From assembly GCF_036785885.1 (NCBI RefSeq), contig NC_092326.1:42370287-42434286 (forward strand): a stretch of DNA of 64,000 nucleotides, read 5' to 3'. Shown here in pieces: positions 1 through 12,286 of the stretch. This DNA comes from Coffea arabica. Its lineage: Eukaryota > Streptophyta > Magnoliopsida > Gentianales > Rubiaceae. Position numbers and translations under genes: made by a program. The notes beneath the pieces are model-generated. The model was not told where the DNA came from and ran no database searches. It saw nothing but the letters and a program-made list of their open reading frames with translations. How positions within the stretch are numbered: position 1 is the first letter of the stretch; the number at the start of each line of letters is the position of its first letter.

Positions 1-3000
1 CTCCAATAAGAGTAATGTTAGGATGGGTTTGCAGAGCACACTCCAAAGTGATGTGGGAAGCAGCACGCCCCATAAGACGTACAACTGTAAAAGGTATAAA
101 GTCAACAACACGTATAAGACAAAATAATAGAGAAATACAAAAGCTTATGCATAGGCTGAAAAGAGAATGCACAGCCATGAACTGTATATCAGATATTACC
201 ATTAAATACTTATATGTAATAGCCTGATCAAAAAACATATTTAGGACAAGAAAAATATGGACATAGACAATATCAGCCAGAATGAAAAGGTTCTAGTATT
301 TAGTGTTATGTGATCATCTGGAACAAATACACAAGCAAACACACACAACCCAAGACACAATTCAAGTAACACCTGAATTTATGCTATTTTAAATAACTGA
401 GCAGCGGTTGGAAAATACACAAGAAATTAAAAGCATTAAGAGACATCCAACAACCCAGGATGACAAGGTCAGAGGCAGGAGATAAGACAAAGTAAAAGAA
501 GATTTACAGGAATGGAAGCACATGAAGATGGACAAAACAAATTATGCAAGAAACCATATACTGGCACCATGCTGGCAATTCATTATTTTCCCTTCCCAGA
601 TTCCTAAAAGAGTTTTTCCAGCCAAAGTCAAAGTTGCATATACTACATACAAATCCTAAAGCAGAATATGCTTTTGATAAAAATGCTGAGTGTAATTGAC
701 ATTAGGGACAGGCTTCTATTTCTGCTTCAGGCTAAAGGAATTTGCAGACAATTCTTTTGAAGATTAGATTACTTAAGTGGTCACGACCAAGCAACAAGCT
801 AAAGTTCTATAGCGGCCAATAATGGAAATATTAAACGCAAATATGGATTGAGCATGCTACGGTGCTTCCTATTTCATAATATCCATAAAAGTAAAAAAAA
901 AATGTCATAGAATGAATTTTTAGGCCTACATCACTCACAATGATAATATTTTCCAGTTGAGCGAGCATCTACCATGACATTTCCAATCATTTCAGCATAT
1001 ATCTGCATTTACAATACATATTTAAACCAATCATCAGCAGTTGAGAAATAATCACAATCTTGACTGACAAGGAGAGTAACCAGAACAATACATACAGTGC
1101 CTAAGACAAGACAGATTTTGCATGCAACCTGACGTCCATTACCAGATAGCATATCAAGCTAAAATCAAATTATAACTACATGAAAAATAAAAAATTCATC
1201 GAAGATGATTTCAGTTTCATAATTGACAAAGACTGTGATGCATAAAAATGTAAAAGATTTAATATTGAAGATCAGATTTAATATTACCTTGCAGGCAGTA
1301 TCAAATCCAAAACTTGCTGGAACCTCTTTGCATTTCAAGTCACCATCAATTGTTTTTGGACATCCAATCACCCGAGTCTTCATGTTTTTACTCCTGAAGT
1401 ATTGGAAAAAGTTAAACAAGCTATATCAAAATTTTGCAACAACTTCTAATCACTACAGAGTGATGGCTAGTATCAAGAAAACTAAGCATCCTGAATGGAT
1501 TTCAGAATAAAAGACTATCATGGCCAATTAAAAGCAATTTACCTGAAGTTCTCAGCAAGGAGACATGCATTTGTATTTGAATCATCACCACCGATCACAA
1601 CAAGCCCATCCAAATCAAGTTTCAATGCAGTTTCTGCAGCTTGCTTAAACTGAAATCGAGTTTCATATGTAACCTCTTCATCAGTCTAAACCTCGACACC
1701 CCATGGATACAAATGCAGATAGTTTAATGGAGAACCGAGTCAATACCTGTTCAGGAGTCTCAATCTTGTCTCTACCACTACGGATCATATCAAATCCACC
1801 CTGATATGAAAGCATGTAGTTAGTGAAGATTTACTATACTAGCAAATGTACAGCAGAACTGTGTTCTGAGTAAAATGCAGAATGTTTGACCAATTGCAGA
1901 CATCATTCTCAACTTTCATTTTCGAGTAAAAAAAATTTCCTAATAGAGTTAGGAACAAAGATCAAGACACAACATCTCATGGATGATGTGAAGGAATGAC
2001 CACACTATCAACTTAAAGTGGTAACCATATTACTACCATAAGTTAATAAGGATACCTTAAGAGTGCAGGCTCAATCAGACATTCAGACATCTCGTCTGAA
2101 AAGTATAGAGCTCGATTAGAGGGAGAAGGGAATATAAAAACTAAGAGCAAAATCATTCATCATGGAAAAGTGTGGAATGCATTATGCCAGGTCTGGTGCC
2201 TTGTATTGTAAAGAAAAACACAGTGACACAGTAAGGAATCATAGGTTCCAAAATTTGTTGCCTATTCGTATCGACATTTGATGAATAACGTTATGTATAT
2301 CAGAATATGTTGCATCACTCTGATGTGTGAGAATTAAAATCTTAACATTGTCATTGAACAGAATTTGGTTAACAGAAGTTTAAGCTTACCTGGTTTCTGA
2401 ATGGGTAGATATATTCTGAATTCAACACTGTGTACTTGCACTTCATAATTCCAGCTGGTCCACCCCTAAACCCATACAACGTGCTTCCTTTGCAACGATC
2501 CTGCAAGTAATCTAGGAACAATTTCCATAGACAAACCAACGATCATCCATGTACCAAGATCATAGAAATGCCAACAGTCAAATGTTCACAGAATACTCTC
2601 AGATCTAGGCAATTGGAAAAGTAATGAATCAGGTAATTCCCTCTTACTATTAAAAGAAGAAAAAGATTCTGACCATAAATTCCAGAAATAACATTGTGTC
2701 CTCCAGGAGCTTGGCCTCCTGATAACACCACGCCAACCTTCAAGCTTTGTGGTGCATTTCCAGCATCACCTGGTACCAACACTGCTGATGGTTGTCCAAA
2801 CAAGCATGGGAACAGCTTTTTTATCTCATCTATGCCATCAAAGCCAGAAAAAGACTCAGTTCAGCAACACCTCAAAACATAACAAACTCTGGATCTGATG
2901 TTTAAACTCAAGCATGGGGTGTCTTGGTGCAGCTCACAAGAGCTCATAATAATTATCGCATAAGCAGCCAATGTCAAAAAGAAAGAAACGGAGTTTCAAC

Positions 3001-4288
3001 CACTTTCCAAATCATTCATCAATTGAACATCCAAAGTAGCCCAAACAGAGCTTCAAACTAAAAATCTGATTTTTATTAGCTTTGTAGTTGAGTCAACTTT
3101 CATGCTCCAACCAAACAGGGCCTAAAAAGGAAGGTGCACTTGATTTCTGCTGATACCAGCGATAATGTTAGTTCATTGTTAAACTATGATTTGTTAAGAA
3201 GCTAGAGGTTTGTCTAAACAGCCTCTTGCCCTTCCTGTAAGTTAGTTTCGCAAAACATGGACTAAGATAAACTTACAAAATTACAATTGTTTCATATCAA
3301 AGTGGAAAACTCAAAATCTTTTTTTTTTCTCGTAAGCTCAACTTTTATTAAGCGTTTGACAAGAACGCGCACGCATATACATCAGAGAGACTATCAAGGC
3401 AAATCTGTAAGAATATACCTTCATATAGATATAAAAACTAGGAAGGAAAGGCCTAATGACTGAGACAAATCTACATTAGCCTGACTTTGACTTTATTCCT
3501 ATCCAACCTGCTGCAATCCACGTTAGTCTTTCAGAAAAGTCGAAAGCTTTACACTAATATCTATTATTCACGTGCAAGTTTTGAGTCAAATCCTAGAAGT
3601 CTTATCTTTCTACCTTGCTAGACAAATAAATCCAAAACTTTGACTTCATTCAGCAGTCTAGTGAACAGTCTTAGATCAACAAATCACTCACTGCTCTCAA
3701 TGACCACGGATTAAGCTACTGCAACATACTAATCGCCAGTTGCACAAAGTAATTAGATTCAGGTGCAGAACAAGACTAACAAATATGTCGTCAAACATCT
3801 GCAATTAGCAAAAGACAAGTCCACAGAACTTCCGGACTCGCTACTTTTCCCCCATAATTTACCAATCTAAGCATAACCACTAGCGCAGATGACGAAATGC
3901 TATATTTTCTACACGCAGTCAGAAGTGTTGGCGCGTGCAAGCAAGCCACCAAGACATTGAGCTCAACAAAACAAAACAGATTCGAAGATAAATCCGACTA
4001 CTACTACCACCACCACTAATTGGCTTCCACGAACAGATCACTTTTTAATATAAGCGCATTAATAAACAAAAGACTGATTCCTATACAGGAGTAGTGCTGA
4101 CCTGGATTGCCGGCAGCGGAGCTGGGAGGACCGTCGACGACTTGGAAGGATTTGCGAAGGACAGCAGGGAGGGAGAGAGAGTGATCAAGACGGTTGTTCT
4201 GAACTTCACTGTAAACGGAGGCGAAGCGGCCAGTGTTCTGAGGCTTGGCGTCGCCGTTAGAGAGGAGAGTAGCCGCAGCGGCCGCCAT
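1..4288 (-). CDS. PFP-BETA: Pyrophosphate--fructose 6-phosphate 1-phosphotransferase, beta (catalytic) subunit, N-terminal part
   Basis: Catalyses the reversible PPi-dependent phosphorylation of fructose 6-phosphate in the cytosol; the beta subunit is the catalytic one of the plant PFP complex. I reconstructed eight coding exons (minus strand, 5' to 3'): 4288-4102, 2829-2674, 2511-2390, 1800-1747, 1649-1543, 1393-1288, 1002-939 and 84-1, the last cut by the window edge. All junctions are GT-AG and in phase, giving about 293 residues of a family normally near 565. Visible landmarks in order: [11 protein letters not shown] near the N terminus, [24 protein letters not shown], the GGDDSNTNA substrate/pyrophosphate motif, [10 protein letters not shown] (PKTIDGD signature) and [25 protein letters not shown] rather than VTLNGDL separates beta from alpha. 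Start: the ATG at 4288, matching the usual MAAA-type start. Intron 1 (1.27 kb) shows no other feature. The C-terminal half lies outside the window. Confidence 0.96.
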
Positions 4289-4344
4289 TGAGATCGGAGG
4301 GGTGAGGAGGAGTAGAAGTGAGCTTTTGAAAAAGCAAGGACCAA

Positions 4345-4960
4345 ATTCAGATTCTTTCGGGAGATAACTTAGCAGTAGAAGAAAGTGATAGCTTTTTGGG
4401 GCTTGCTTTGCGCCGTTTGTCTCTTTCTTTGCTTGTGAATACTACTTGACACTCTCATCGAAATGGCAAAAAAGTCCTCAAAGTCTCCGCTGGATTCCCA
4501 GTATAGTTGGGAAACGAGGTAAGGGCTTTTACGTAATCAATCATCCTAATACGCACGCGAGTTGAACATGCGCTTCATTGTCCGTTTGTCTATGCCTCCT
4601 AGTGCCAGTGGTACGGAAATGTTAGTAGTATGATCTGACTCGAGAAGAGGCTACAATATGTTTACTCCTAATTTCTCATTTTAAGTTTTTTACTTTTTGA
4701 AGCATCTCATTTTAACTTTTGTGCGTTTGAAATTGCATAGATTATTATTTGAAATATTTATCATAGTATTTTAATAGTTTACCTTTTTAAATTGATTAAT
4801 TGTTGTTGCAATACCCAAACCTTTTCTTGAGTTTTTTTGGTTTGATGGGGAGTAGTTGGTGGTGGGGGATGGAGGGTTTTGTTTAGGAAAGGTGGTGCTT
4901 TCTTTTGGTTGTGGTTGGTAGGTAAGTGCAGGTATAGGTGTGAAAGGATATTTCAAAAGA
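4345..4960. other. Intergenic, upstream of PFP-BETA; no gene seen
   Basis: The promoter side of the PFP beta gene lies here, but I see no convincing TATA box at the expected distance. The rest is AT-rich sequence with short homopolymer runs and no coding signal on either strand. Confidence 0.5.
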
Positions 4961-4961
4961 C

Positions 4962-5195
4962 AAGTCCGTTTGGATTAGTTATTTTCTGGAGTGTTTTGAA
5001 AAATTTTGCTGTAACAGAGTTTTTAGATTATATTTTGAAATATTTTCAGAAAATATTTTGGGATATTTAAGAGTAGAAGAGTTTCTAGAATATATTTTGA
5101 GATATTTTTTAAAATTTTAAAAAAATTTAAATTAATTTTTAGATTACCTTTTAGAGTACTTTTAAAAATTTTTATTATATTTGAAAAACAATCCC
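4962..5195. mobile_element. MITE-like AT-rich repeat, diverged
   Basis: Begins with CAAGTCCGTTTGGATTAG, the same end sequence found at 16864-16881 inside the large inverted-repeat block. It then runs through TTTTGAAAAA, TGCTGTAACAG and AGATATTTT motifs of the same family, ending near GAAAAACAATCCC. The right terminal repeat is degraded and I find no target-site duplication, so this is an old copy. Confidence 0.5.
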
Positions 5196-5282
5196 ATCCC
5201 ATCCTATAGAGGAACTTCGATCCCATTTGATGGGTAGGTATTTAACACTAGAAACAGACCCAACAACCAAATAATAAAGAAA

Positions 5283-5465
5283 AATGTTATTTGCACTCCC
5301 ATCATTATTTTATCATATTATTTTTATTTATTAGATTATATTATAAAATAAATAGTGAAAATGTAATTGACAAAAAATGAAATCATATAATTTTATTTAT
5401 TACACTATATGATAAAATAAATAGTCATACTGTAATTGATAAAAAATAGAGTGCAAATAACATTT
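5283..5465. mobile_element. MITE with 17-bp terminal inverted repeats
   Basis: The left end AAATGTTATTTGCACTC is mirrored perfectly by GAGTGCAAATAACATTT at the right end. The ~180-bp interior also folds back on itself (TTATTTATTAGATTATATTATAAAATAAATAG-like arms) and has no coding capacity. I cannot assign a superfamily because the target-site duplication is not clear. Confidence 0.7.
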
Positions 5466-5620
5466 ATTGAAACTGCCCGCCTTCTAAGGCTTGGTAGTGT
5501 TGGGAGGTCAAGAGTTCGACTCTTGCCTCTCACCAAAATTATCACAATATGTGACGGTCTTCGTTGATCATTTTCGATGGAGTTTCTACTCATATCGAAA
5601 AAAAAAAAAAAAAAAAAGAC
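5466..5620 (+). mobile_element. tRNA-derived SINE-like element with A-rich tail
   Basis: Contains a good Pol III box B (AGAGTTCGACTCTTG at about 5510-5524) preceded by a box-A-like stretch (CTTGGTAGTGTTGGG) and ends in a long A-rich tail from about 5600. It lacks the acceptor-stem complementarity of a true tRNA. Inserted directly after the preceding MITE. No clear target-site duplication. Confidence 0.5.
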
Positions 5621-6057
5621 AAAAAAAAAAAAAAGAAATGTTAAAGGGTGTGTTCTAAGATATCAAATGGACTTGTTCATTGCACAATTTGACAGGCCTA
5701 TTTGCACTGGGGAAGCAGGCTGTTCATGTTTTCCCAACTTGCACATTTCAGTCCTCGAGGTTCAATACTTTAAATTTATCTCATTAGCCTGATCTCTTTA
5801 ATGGGCCTTCGGCCTCTCGAAGTATTAGATCAGACGAACATGGAACTGGGTTCCATTTGGACCCTAGCCACTCCGCATAGCCCATAGGGATTTACACTTC
5901 ACTAATCGAGCTCCAATCCAAGATTTTGTTGATATGCATAGAGGTCGGAGGGATCCCATCAGTCCATCCAAATCCTAAATACCACATTAAGCCTTCCAAG
6001 ATTTTATTTAAATTGTATTAGTACTTTAGAGCCCTGCAAACTTTTTAATTAATGGTT

Positions 6058-6080
6058 ATATATATATATATATATATATA
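6058..6080. repeat. (TA)n microsatellite
   Basis: A short run of alternating T and A between otherwise unremarkable AT-rich sequence. The surrounding 5640-7600 contains no gene that I can support. Confidence 0.8.
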
Positions 6081-7609
6081 AGTTGTGTATGACAACCAAA
6101 CTGCTAATCTGATATCGTATTGGTAGAATGCAAACATAGCAATTCAAGATGCAAGGAAATTGAAAAAAAGAAAGAAATATGAAAGGAAATAGAACTCCAT
6201 GAGAAATCTATTTGTACTACATCGAAATTAGGACAATTATCTCTATTAGCCTGTGAAACTATGTAAGTTATATAAAATGTAAAATGGGAGGACCAACTCT
6301 TATGCCTATGTAGTTTGTTGTCAAGTATCGGCTTTCCTTCATTCCTGCAAACTCTTTTGTTGCAAGGACCCTTTTATTTTTCTTTATAATTTCTTCTATT
6401 GTATTAAAGTCTTAGTTTACTTTTTATTTAAACAATTGTTTTTCTTTAGATATAAAGGTGCAACTAACCTTTTTTTCACGTAGAAGAACTAAAGAAAATT
6501 ATAAATTTTATTTTAATATGTCATTTTATACATTCCATATTGATTTGGAAATCATTAATAAACTACTATAGAATTAGTGTCTCTTCACTTCGTGAATTTA
6601 AGTTTTGTTATTTTGATTCATACTTTCTCTTTTAGTATAAGCTTTTGAATGCTAGCTGTTGTGTTATAAGTTTTGAATTTTTTTTTATTACACTCTCAAC
6701 CCTTCTCACACCTTTCCTACACCTCAATTGCTAATTCTAAGAATTGAATCCTGAATCTGATAGTGGAGAAAACTCTGAAAACCCTCTTCTAATTACTGAG
6801 CTAACCCTAATGGTTGAATTTAAATTTGTTATATTTTAGTTAGTAAATTATTATTTTTTTATTCTGTGTATTTAGTTCTTGGCCCCCCTCTAAACTAATG
6901 TCCCGGTGCGGTCCACACATTTGTTTTGTTCATATTTTCTGCATTCATTTGTATATTTCATTTACAAATTCAGCCCATTATGTATGATGTATTAGATATG
7001 TTTCCCTGAATAGATGAAACAACGAAGTGCCCTTCTATCACCCTTTCGACATTATATTGCTGATTCGGAATTGTTAAACGAATTGAATAGAAAGTTACAG
7101 CATGCAGAACGGGTCCTTGCTTAAACTGGAAATACTCCATACGATAATTGTCTTCCTTTTAACCAAAAAACAAACACTCGAAATCCTAGTGTATCTTTGC
7201 TTGCTGCATAGGTGCAACTAAGTCGCCTATAATCCACGTTCCTGTATTCATTATAGTAATAAGTTAGCAACTTCTATATGGTAAGGCTAAAGCTTGAAAG
7301 TACGTATTGCAGGTACAACTTGGGTTAAACAATCAACTTCTTGTCTATCATAACCAAATTCCGATAAAACTAGTCCAAGTAGTTGATTTCATGTCCTCTC
7401 CCACCCCAACCCTCGGCCAGAAGACAGTTTTCCTATTGGGCATGCTTTTGGTTTGTGATCATTGCACCCACCAAGAATCCATGTCTGTATAACAACTTGG
7501 TTGGAAGAAAATAGGAAGATTAATTAGTGGATAGAAACATTTGATACCATGCATGCTTTGTACCATAAGTGATATCCACTAAACAATGACACATATATAT
7601 ATATATTAA

Positions 7610-7874
7610 GGGTGCGTTTGATAAAATTGAAGTGTGAAAATTGAAATCTGAATCAATTAAATTATTGAATTGTTAAGTATTAAATATAATACATTTGAGT
7701 GCATATCACATTCAGTGATAAGTTAATTTTTGGAACAAGTTTTGCTTAAGAAATTCAATGCCAATTAATTAATTCAGATGTTCAATTTTTGGTTATCGAA
7801 TGATCTGTATATGTTAAGATCTGAATCCATTAAATTCAAGTACCAGTACTGAATTGGGTTTTCAAACAAGGCCT
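7610..7874. mobile_element. MITE, hAT-like appearance, copy 1
   Basis: Left end GGGTGCGTTTGATAAAATTG and right end CCAATTC-type sequence followed by TTTTCAAACAAGGCC form imperfect terminal inverted repeats. The interior (ATTGAATTGTTAAGTAT, GTGCATATCACATTC, TTAAGATCTGAATCCATTAA) recurs at 22650-22899, showing a dispersed family. No coding capacity. Confidence 0.7.
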
Positions 7875-9250
7875 AAATCTTTATTTGCTATACTTTGTTT
7901 TGTTCCTCTTGTCCGCATGAAGCAACCGTAGTACAAAGAGGATCTGTAAAGTGGAAATTCCCTTGAGCTGTGAAATCCATGCCTCGATTCTTTCCATGAT
8001 TATAACAAGCTTAAACATTTGTTCTGGCTTCCTAAACTAGCTATATCAACTCTTAGGACATCAAGATAAACTAACTCTCTCTTCATCTTTAGTTAATATA
8101 TTCAAAAGCAAAGACATGATAGGGTAAAACTTACTAATAATAGTACCGAATCACGAGCACCATCATAAATGATTTATGCCTAAAGGCAGACAAAGCTACA
8201 TTCTCAAATTCCAACTTTCAATTGCTGCTCATTTAACTAGCCTAAGTGTTATGCATGTGGTCCTTTCCTGTTCATGAACATGTTTCTCAGCAATCATCTT
8301 TGCACCTACCGAGTGTTCAAAACTGTTTCTACGCTAATTTAATCAATGATTACGGATCAAGTTGCCAAACCAATTAAGTCAACTGAATCAAAGATTACGT
8401 CATCCCACATATAGATTCCTTGAGCAGCCACTTCAATCGGCGTGCTCTTAAAATTCAGGGTTGAAAATTGTAGCATACCATGTACATGAAATTTTGACAT
8501 ATTCAGCATTTGTCTCAGTGATATACACGTCAAATCATGTAATGTATCTACATAAGTCCAACTAAGATGTCAATACTGCTGGACTTGGGGACTGCAAAAA
8601 TGCTACTAAGCTTACATTTCTTTTGCTCTTAGCCTGCTATTCAATGTTTCAAATGGCTATCCAAACATAACCTTGAAGATCTAGAATCGTTAATGTACCA
8701 TTTTTTATTACTGTTGCCTAGACTTCAAATGGTCCTGGATCTATCACCAATCATAATAGGCTCAAAACAAAGCAAGGATATCTAGTAGATTGGATTCAAA
8801 GGCATCCCCAGTAGGTATTCATGCTTGAGCACCAAAACAGCGACGCAAGATGGAGGACTATGAAGGTTTTCCAGAACTGGATAAAAGAGGGTGTAATTCA
8901 TCGTGCCTTTGATGATGAAACCAAGTGGTTTAACGTCAGAAGTGTCTCCCCTAACTTAAACTTACAGCTTCGATACCAACTTAGACTATATTAAATCAAC
9001 AAGTGCGTGATAGTTTAGACTAATCAACCGATAGATCATCCCTTTTTCCTTTTCCCTCTATTCCCTATTTAGTAGTAGTATTTTAGGGTTAATGGAACGT
9101 GCTCTTTCCATCTCGACCTCACGTACAAAAGCTTCCCATCTAATGCACTCCAAGCAGCAAAATTAAAGTAGATCCTGATGCGTCATGATCATAAGCTCTT
9201 CTGCATATTTCCCCGTCTGACCTTCACACTACGGCCAGACTGCAACTTTT
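7875..9250. other. Intergenic, no gene seen
   Basis: AT-rich sequence with no sustained coding frame that resembles a protein family, no RNA gene and no clear repeat boundary. Confidence 0.5.
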
Positions 9251-9254
9251 GGGA

Positions 9255-9260
9255 TATAAA
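9255..9260 (+). promoter_or_regulatory. Candidate TATA box of the OVATE gene
   Basis: TATAAA within GGGATATAAATTAC lies about 110 bp upstream of the OVATE start codon, a normal distance for a plant Pol II gene. Assigned from position only. Confidence 0.4.
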
Positions 9261-9369
9261 TTACAGTTTTGTGGAGACATAATCACAATTAGTGCGCCCC
9301 ACTTTCTCATTGCATAAATGATTTCTTTAGCTGGCATTCTTCTTCAGGGCTTTGCAGTAATGCCTAAGA

Positions 9370-9864
9370 ATGCAAAGCACCAGAGAGGCCAAGAAGCAAA
9401 AGCTTCAAGTTAGAGGATGCAAGGCCTTGTGCTGCAGTTGCAGGCTGAGTGTTTCATCATCCGAAGAAGCTGAAAGCTCTTCCAGTTCTGATAGATACCC
9501 AACAATTTCAAGCCTTGCACATGCCATGGTACAAGAAAGATTAGACCAAATGATCAAAGAGAGGCAGGAAACAAGAAACGAGGAGAGGAGGCGACGATCA
9601 AGAGGTGTTGAAGGAACGAAGTTCGTTGTAATGGTAGCCATGGAGAAGTCCTCCTATGATCCAAGAGAGGATTTTAGAGAGTCAATTGAGCAGATGATAA
9701 CAGCTAATCGGATTTATGAACCTAGGGACTTACGTCGCCTCTTGAATTATTATGTCTCAATGAATTCTGAAGACTATCAAGGTGTTATACTTGAGGTATT
9801 TCATGAAGTATGTACTAGATTATTCTTATCTTGTAAACACCATTTGTGTAGAGGTATTTCGTAA
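9370..9864 (+). CDS. OVATE family protein (transcriptional repressor)
   Basis: A 164-residue intronless gene. The C-terminal OVATE domain (residues ~88-152) is clear: VAMEKSSYDPREDFRESIEQ, then MI, NRIYEPRDLRRLLNYYVSMN, and DYQGVILEVFHEV, matching the family pattern of a DP.EDF..SM..MI start, an LL..Y..LN centre and a Y..VI..AF end. The N-terminal part is Ser/Cys-rich and then basic (ERQETRNEERRRRSRG), as is common in this family. OFPs are plant-specific nuclear or cytoplasmic regulators that bind TALE homeodomain proteins and TRM proteins and influence organ shape. The protein is short for an OFP but complete. A 17-codon out-of-frame ORF starts 10 nt upstream (ATG at 9360) and overlaps the start. 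The exact OFP number cannot be assigned. Confidence 0.9.
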   Translation: MQSTREAKKQKLQVRGCKALCCSCRLSVSSSEEAESSSSSDRYPTISSLAHAMVQERLDQMIKERQETRNEERRRRSRGVEGTKFVVMVAMEKSSYDPREDFRESIEQMITANRIYEPRDLRRLLNYYVSMNSEDYQGVILEVFHEVCTRLFLSCKHHLCRGIS

Positions 9865-10150
9865 CGGTCTTTATAGGTAGACTACTCCTGTTTCAAATGC
9901 CGTCATAGGATTTGTATGCTTAGTAGCTCATCCAACCGCAACTTTAATATTGTTAATGAATGCTCTAAGCCTGAGATATGTTTCATTTGTTTGAATCTTG
10001 AGTTTCCCATCACGCTGCAAGTAATTGCGTGTCATCCAATCAACTAAACCAAAACCAGGAACAAAGTGCATTGGCATTCAATTTCTGATTCGTGAATGCA
10101 TTAAACATTTCGATTGAGGGTTTTAAGAATGATGTGGAATCCTTCTGGGT
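9865..10150. other. OVATE 3' region, no further gene
   Basis: Probably holds the 3' untranslated region of the OVATE gene. I see no coding region or structured element before the foldback element begins. Confidence 0.4.
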
Positions 10151-11476
10151 CTCTCTAGGTTGTATAGATGACTTGACAGGTATTTGGATTTGTAATTCAT
10201 CAATCATTTTAGTACTTAAAATTAGGAAAATTTGTTCAAAATGTTTATCACATCTTATCAAATGAATTTTTTGTCTTTCATTTTTAAAATGACAAATTTA
10301 CATCTCTTACAAAATCGAATTAGTAAAATTTGTTCCCAACTTAGATTTTCAACCACTTTTTATCTTAAATCTATCATATGATCCACACGTAGTCTTTTTT
10401 TAGGAGCAAAAAAATTAGATCATTTTAGTGTTTAAAATTAAGAAAAATTGTTCAGAATGTTTATCACATTTTATCAAATGAATTTTTTTGTCTTTCATTT
10501 TTAAAAGGGTAAAAGACAAAAAAATTTCTTGTGGTAAACCTAATATATAAAAAATTCCCTCATGATTTCAAAACATATAATGTGATACGTATAAAGGTGA
10601 CAGAATCTGTTAAAATTAACGGAGACAGACGAAATGATAAAAATGCCCTAATATAATGAAGCAAAAGAAAGACAATAAAATCATTTCTCTCATTCTTTAG
10701 AGAGAAAGAATTGGGGGTTAATGGGTAGAACATGTATATTTGTTAAAATTAGGTATAAAATTTTTTTTTCCAATTAGTTATTTTCGTTAATTTTAACAAA
10801 TTCCGTTACCTTTACAATTTAGTTCAGAGTATGAGGTATCGTTTTGTACGTTTTGAAACCAATGGGGACTTTTCTGTATATTAGGTTTCACACAAGAGGT
10901 TTTTTTTGTTTTTTACCCTTTTTAAAATGTCAAATTTACATCTCTTACAAAATCAAGTTAGTAAAATTTGTTCCCAACTTAGATTTTCGACCATTTTTTA
11001 TCTTAAATCTATCATGTGATCCACACATGGTCTTTTTTTTGGGAGAAAAAAATTAGTTCGTATTTGTCAATAAACAAATGACCTAATCAATCTTTATTTT
11101 TGCCCCAAAAAATAAGATTTGACTTAAACCATATCCATTTTTTTTCCAAAAAAAAAAGGTAAGATCTAAACCAATCTATGTTCATTTTTGCCATTAAAAA
11201 GTAGGATTTGACTTTTTATACATAAAAGATAATTAAATATGAGTCATGTAGTATTTCAAGCTAAAAAATTGGCCATAAACTTAGGTTGGGATTAAATTTT
11301 ACAAACTTGCATTTGATTTGTAAGAGACGTAAAGCTAACATTTAAAAAGAAAAAATTGAAAAAATTCATTTAGCGAAATGTGATGAACATTTGAAACGAT
11401 TTTTCCTAAAATTATTTAAATAATCGATGGATTACAAATTCAAATATCTTTCAAATTTTCCAAACAATCTAGAGAG
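10151..11476. mobile_element. Foldback transposon with long inverted arms and an internally duplicated left arm
   Basis: The ends CTCTCTAGGTTGT (10151) and ACAATCTAGAGAG (to 11476) are inverted. The arms stay recognisable for about 250 bp: ATTTGTAATTCATC, AAATTAGGAAAA, TCACAT..TATCAAATGAATTTTTT and CATCTCTTACAAA occur in the left arm and in reverse complement in the right. The left arm is tandemly duplicated (10202-10418 and from 10419), and the second copy is interrupted by a separate 412-bp MITE. No transposase is encoded. Superfamily unknown. Confidence 0.7.
10507..10918. mobile_element. MULE-type MITE with 9-bp target-site duplication
   Basis: Begins GGGTAAAAGACAAAAAAA and ends in TTTTTTTTGTTTTTTACCC, long imperfect terminal inverted repeats that continue inward (CCTAATATA, TTTCAAAACATA/ACGTA, GTTAAAATTAACG). 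It is flanked by identical TTTTTAAAA (10498-10506 and 10919-10927), a 9-bp duplication as made by Mutator-like transposases. The neighbouring undisturbed tandem copy of the host sequence shows the empty site with a single TTTTTAAAA. Non-autonomous, 412 bp. Confidence 0.88.
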
Positions 11477-12286
11477 ATTTGAGAAAGTTTCATATTTTTT
11501 TTAATCAATTTCTCAACCTAAACGAAGCCCAAAATAACTTTCCCCATGCTCACCCTACTTCTTGAGCTTTTCACTAGTTAATAAAGTAGCATGCCTTCCT
11601 TAGTTATACAACACAGCACAAGTTATTGTTTATGCATTTCAACCAGCCTTTAGACCCGTTAGGACAGGCAAGTAAAGCTATCTCGAGATTATAACTGTTT
11701 TTTTATGTCCGCCTAGTTAATTTAGGCAATGGTGAAACCGTGAAATCCTTATCGCTCATGATACTGCAACAACTTAGTCTGCAATGAAATCCAGACTGCA
11801 TACCCTGCTTTCCACCTGCATAAATTAACTTCAATATATTTCATTGGCTTTGTATAACGTAGATTAAAAACCAAATGTTCTCTGTGTCATTTATGGCTCA
11901 AGAACACCCGAAACTCTGTATGTATGTCTTACGCCGTAAATGCCACTCTTTTCCAGGTCATGTAATCAACCAGAACAAACTCCTTATCCCCACTTGCGGG
12001 GCTGCAGGATCCTGCTAAAACAACAAAATCAAATCAAATAAACAGACCTGTAGGCTACAAACCTGCAATTCGTCCAGGCATGCTATAGGTGCTACAGGCC
12101 TATCTATACCCTTCGAGTTCCCATATGCTATACATGTCCCAAGCACAACCATATGGAGACATTCTCGCAGACATCAATTAGTCATAAAAATTTCCTTTCA
12201 TACATATCCAGTGTACTTGATAGTTACATCTAGTTTTACAGACAGGTAAAGGAAGGAACATTATAGGTAACAATTCAGTAAGCAGT
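11477..12286. other. Intergenic between foldback element and fibrillin 3' end
   Basis: No protein-coding or RNA gene seen. The part nearest 12286 should include the fibrillin 3' untranslated region. Confidence 0.45.

Noticed and set aside
1649-1685. Alternative upstream acceptor for PFP-BETA exon 5 (adding [12 protein letters not shown]-like residues)
   Set aside because: The acceptor GATTTCAG at 1650-1651 gives the exact family sequence [12 protein letters not shown]; the longer exon inserts 12 residues absent from the family.
5500-5530. tRNA gene suggested by the box-B sequence GAGTTCGACTC
   Set aside because: No acceptor or anticodon stem pairing around it, and a poly-A tail follows; better read as a SINE.
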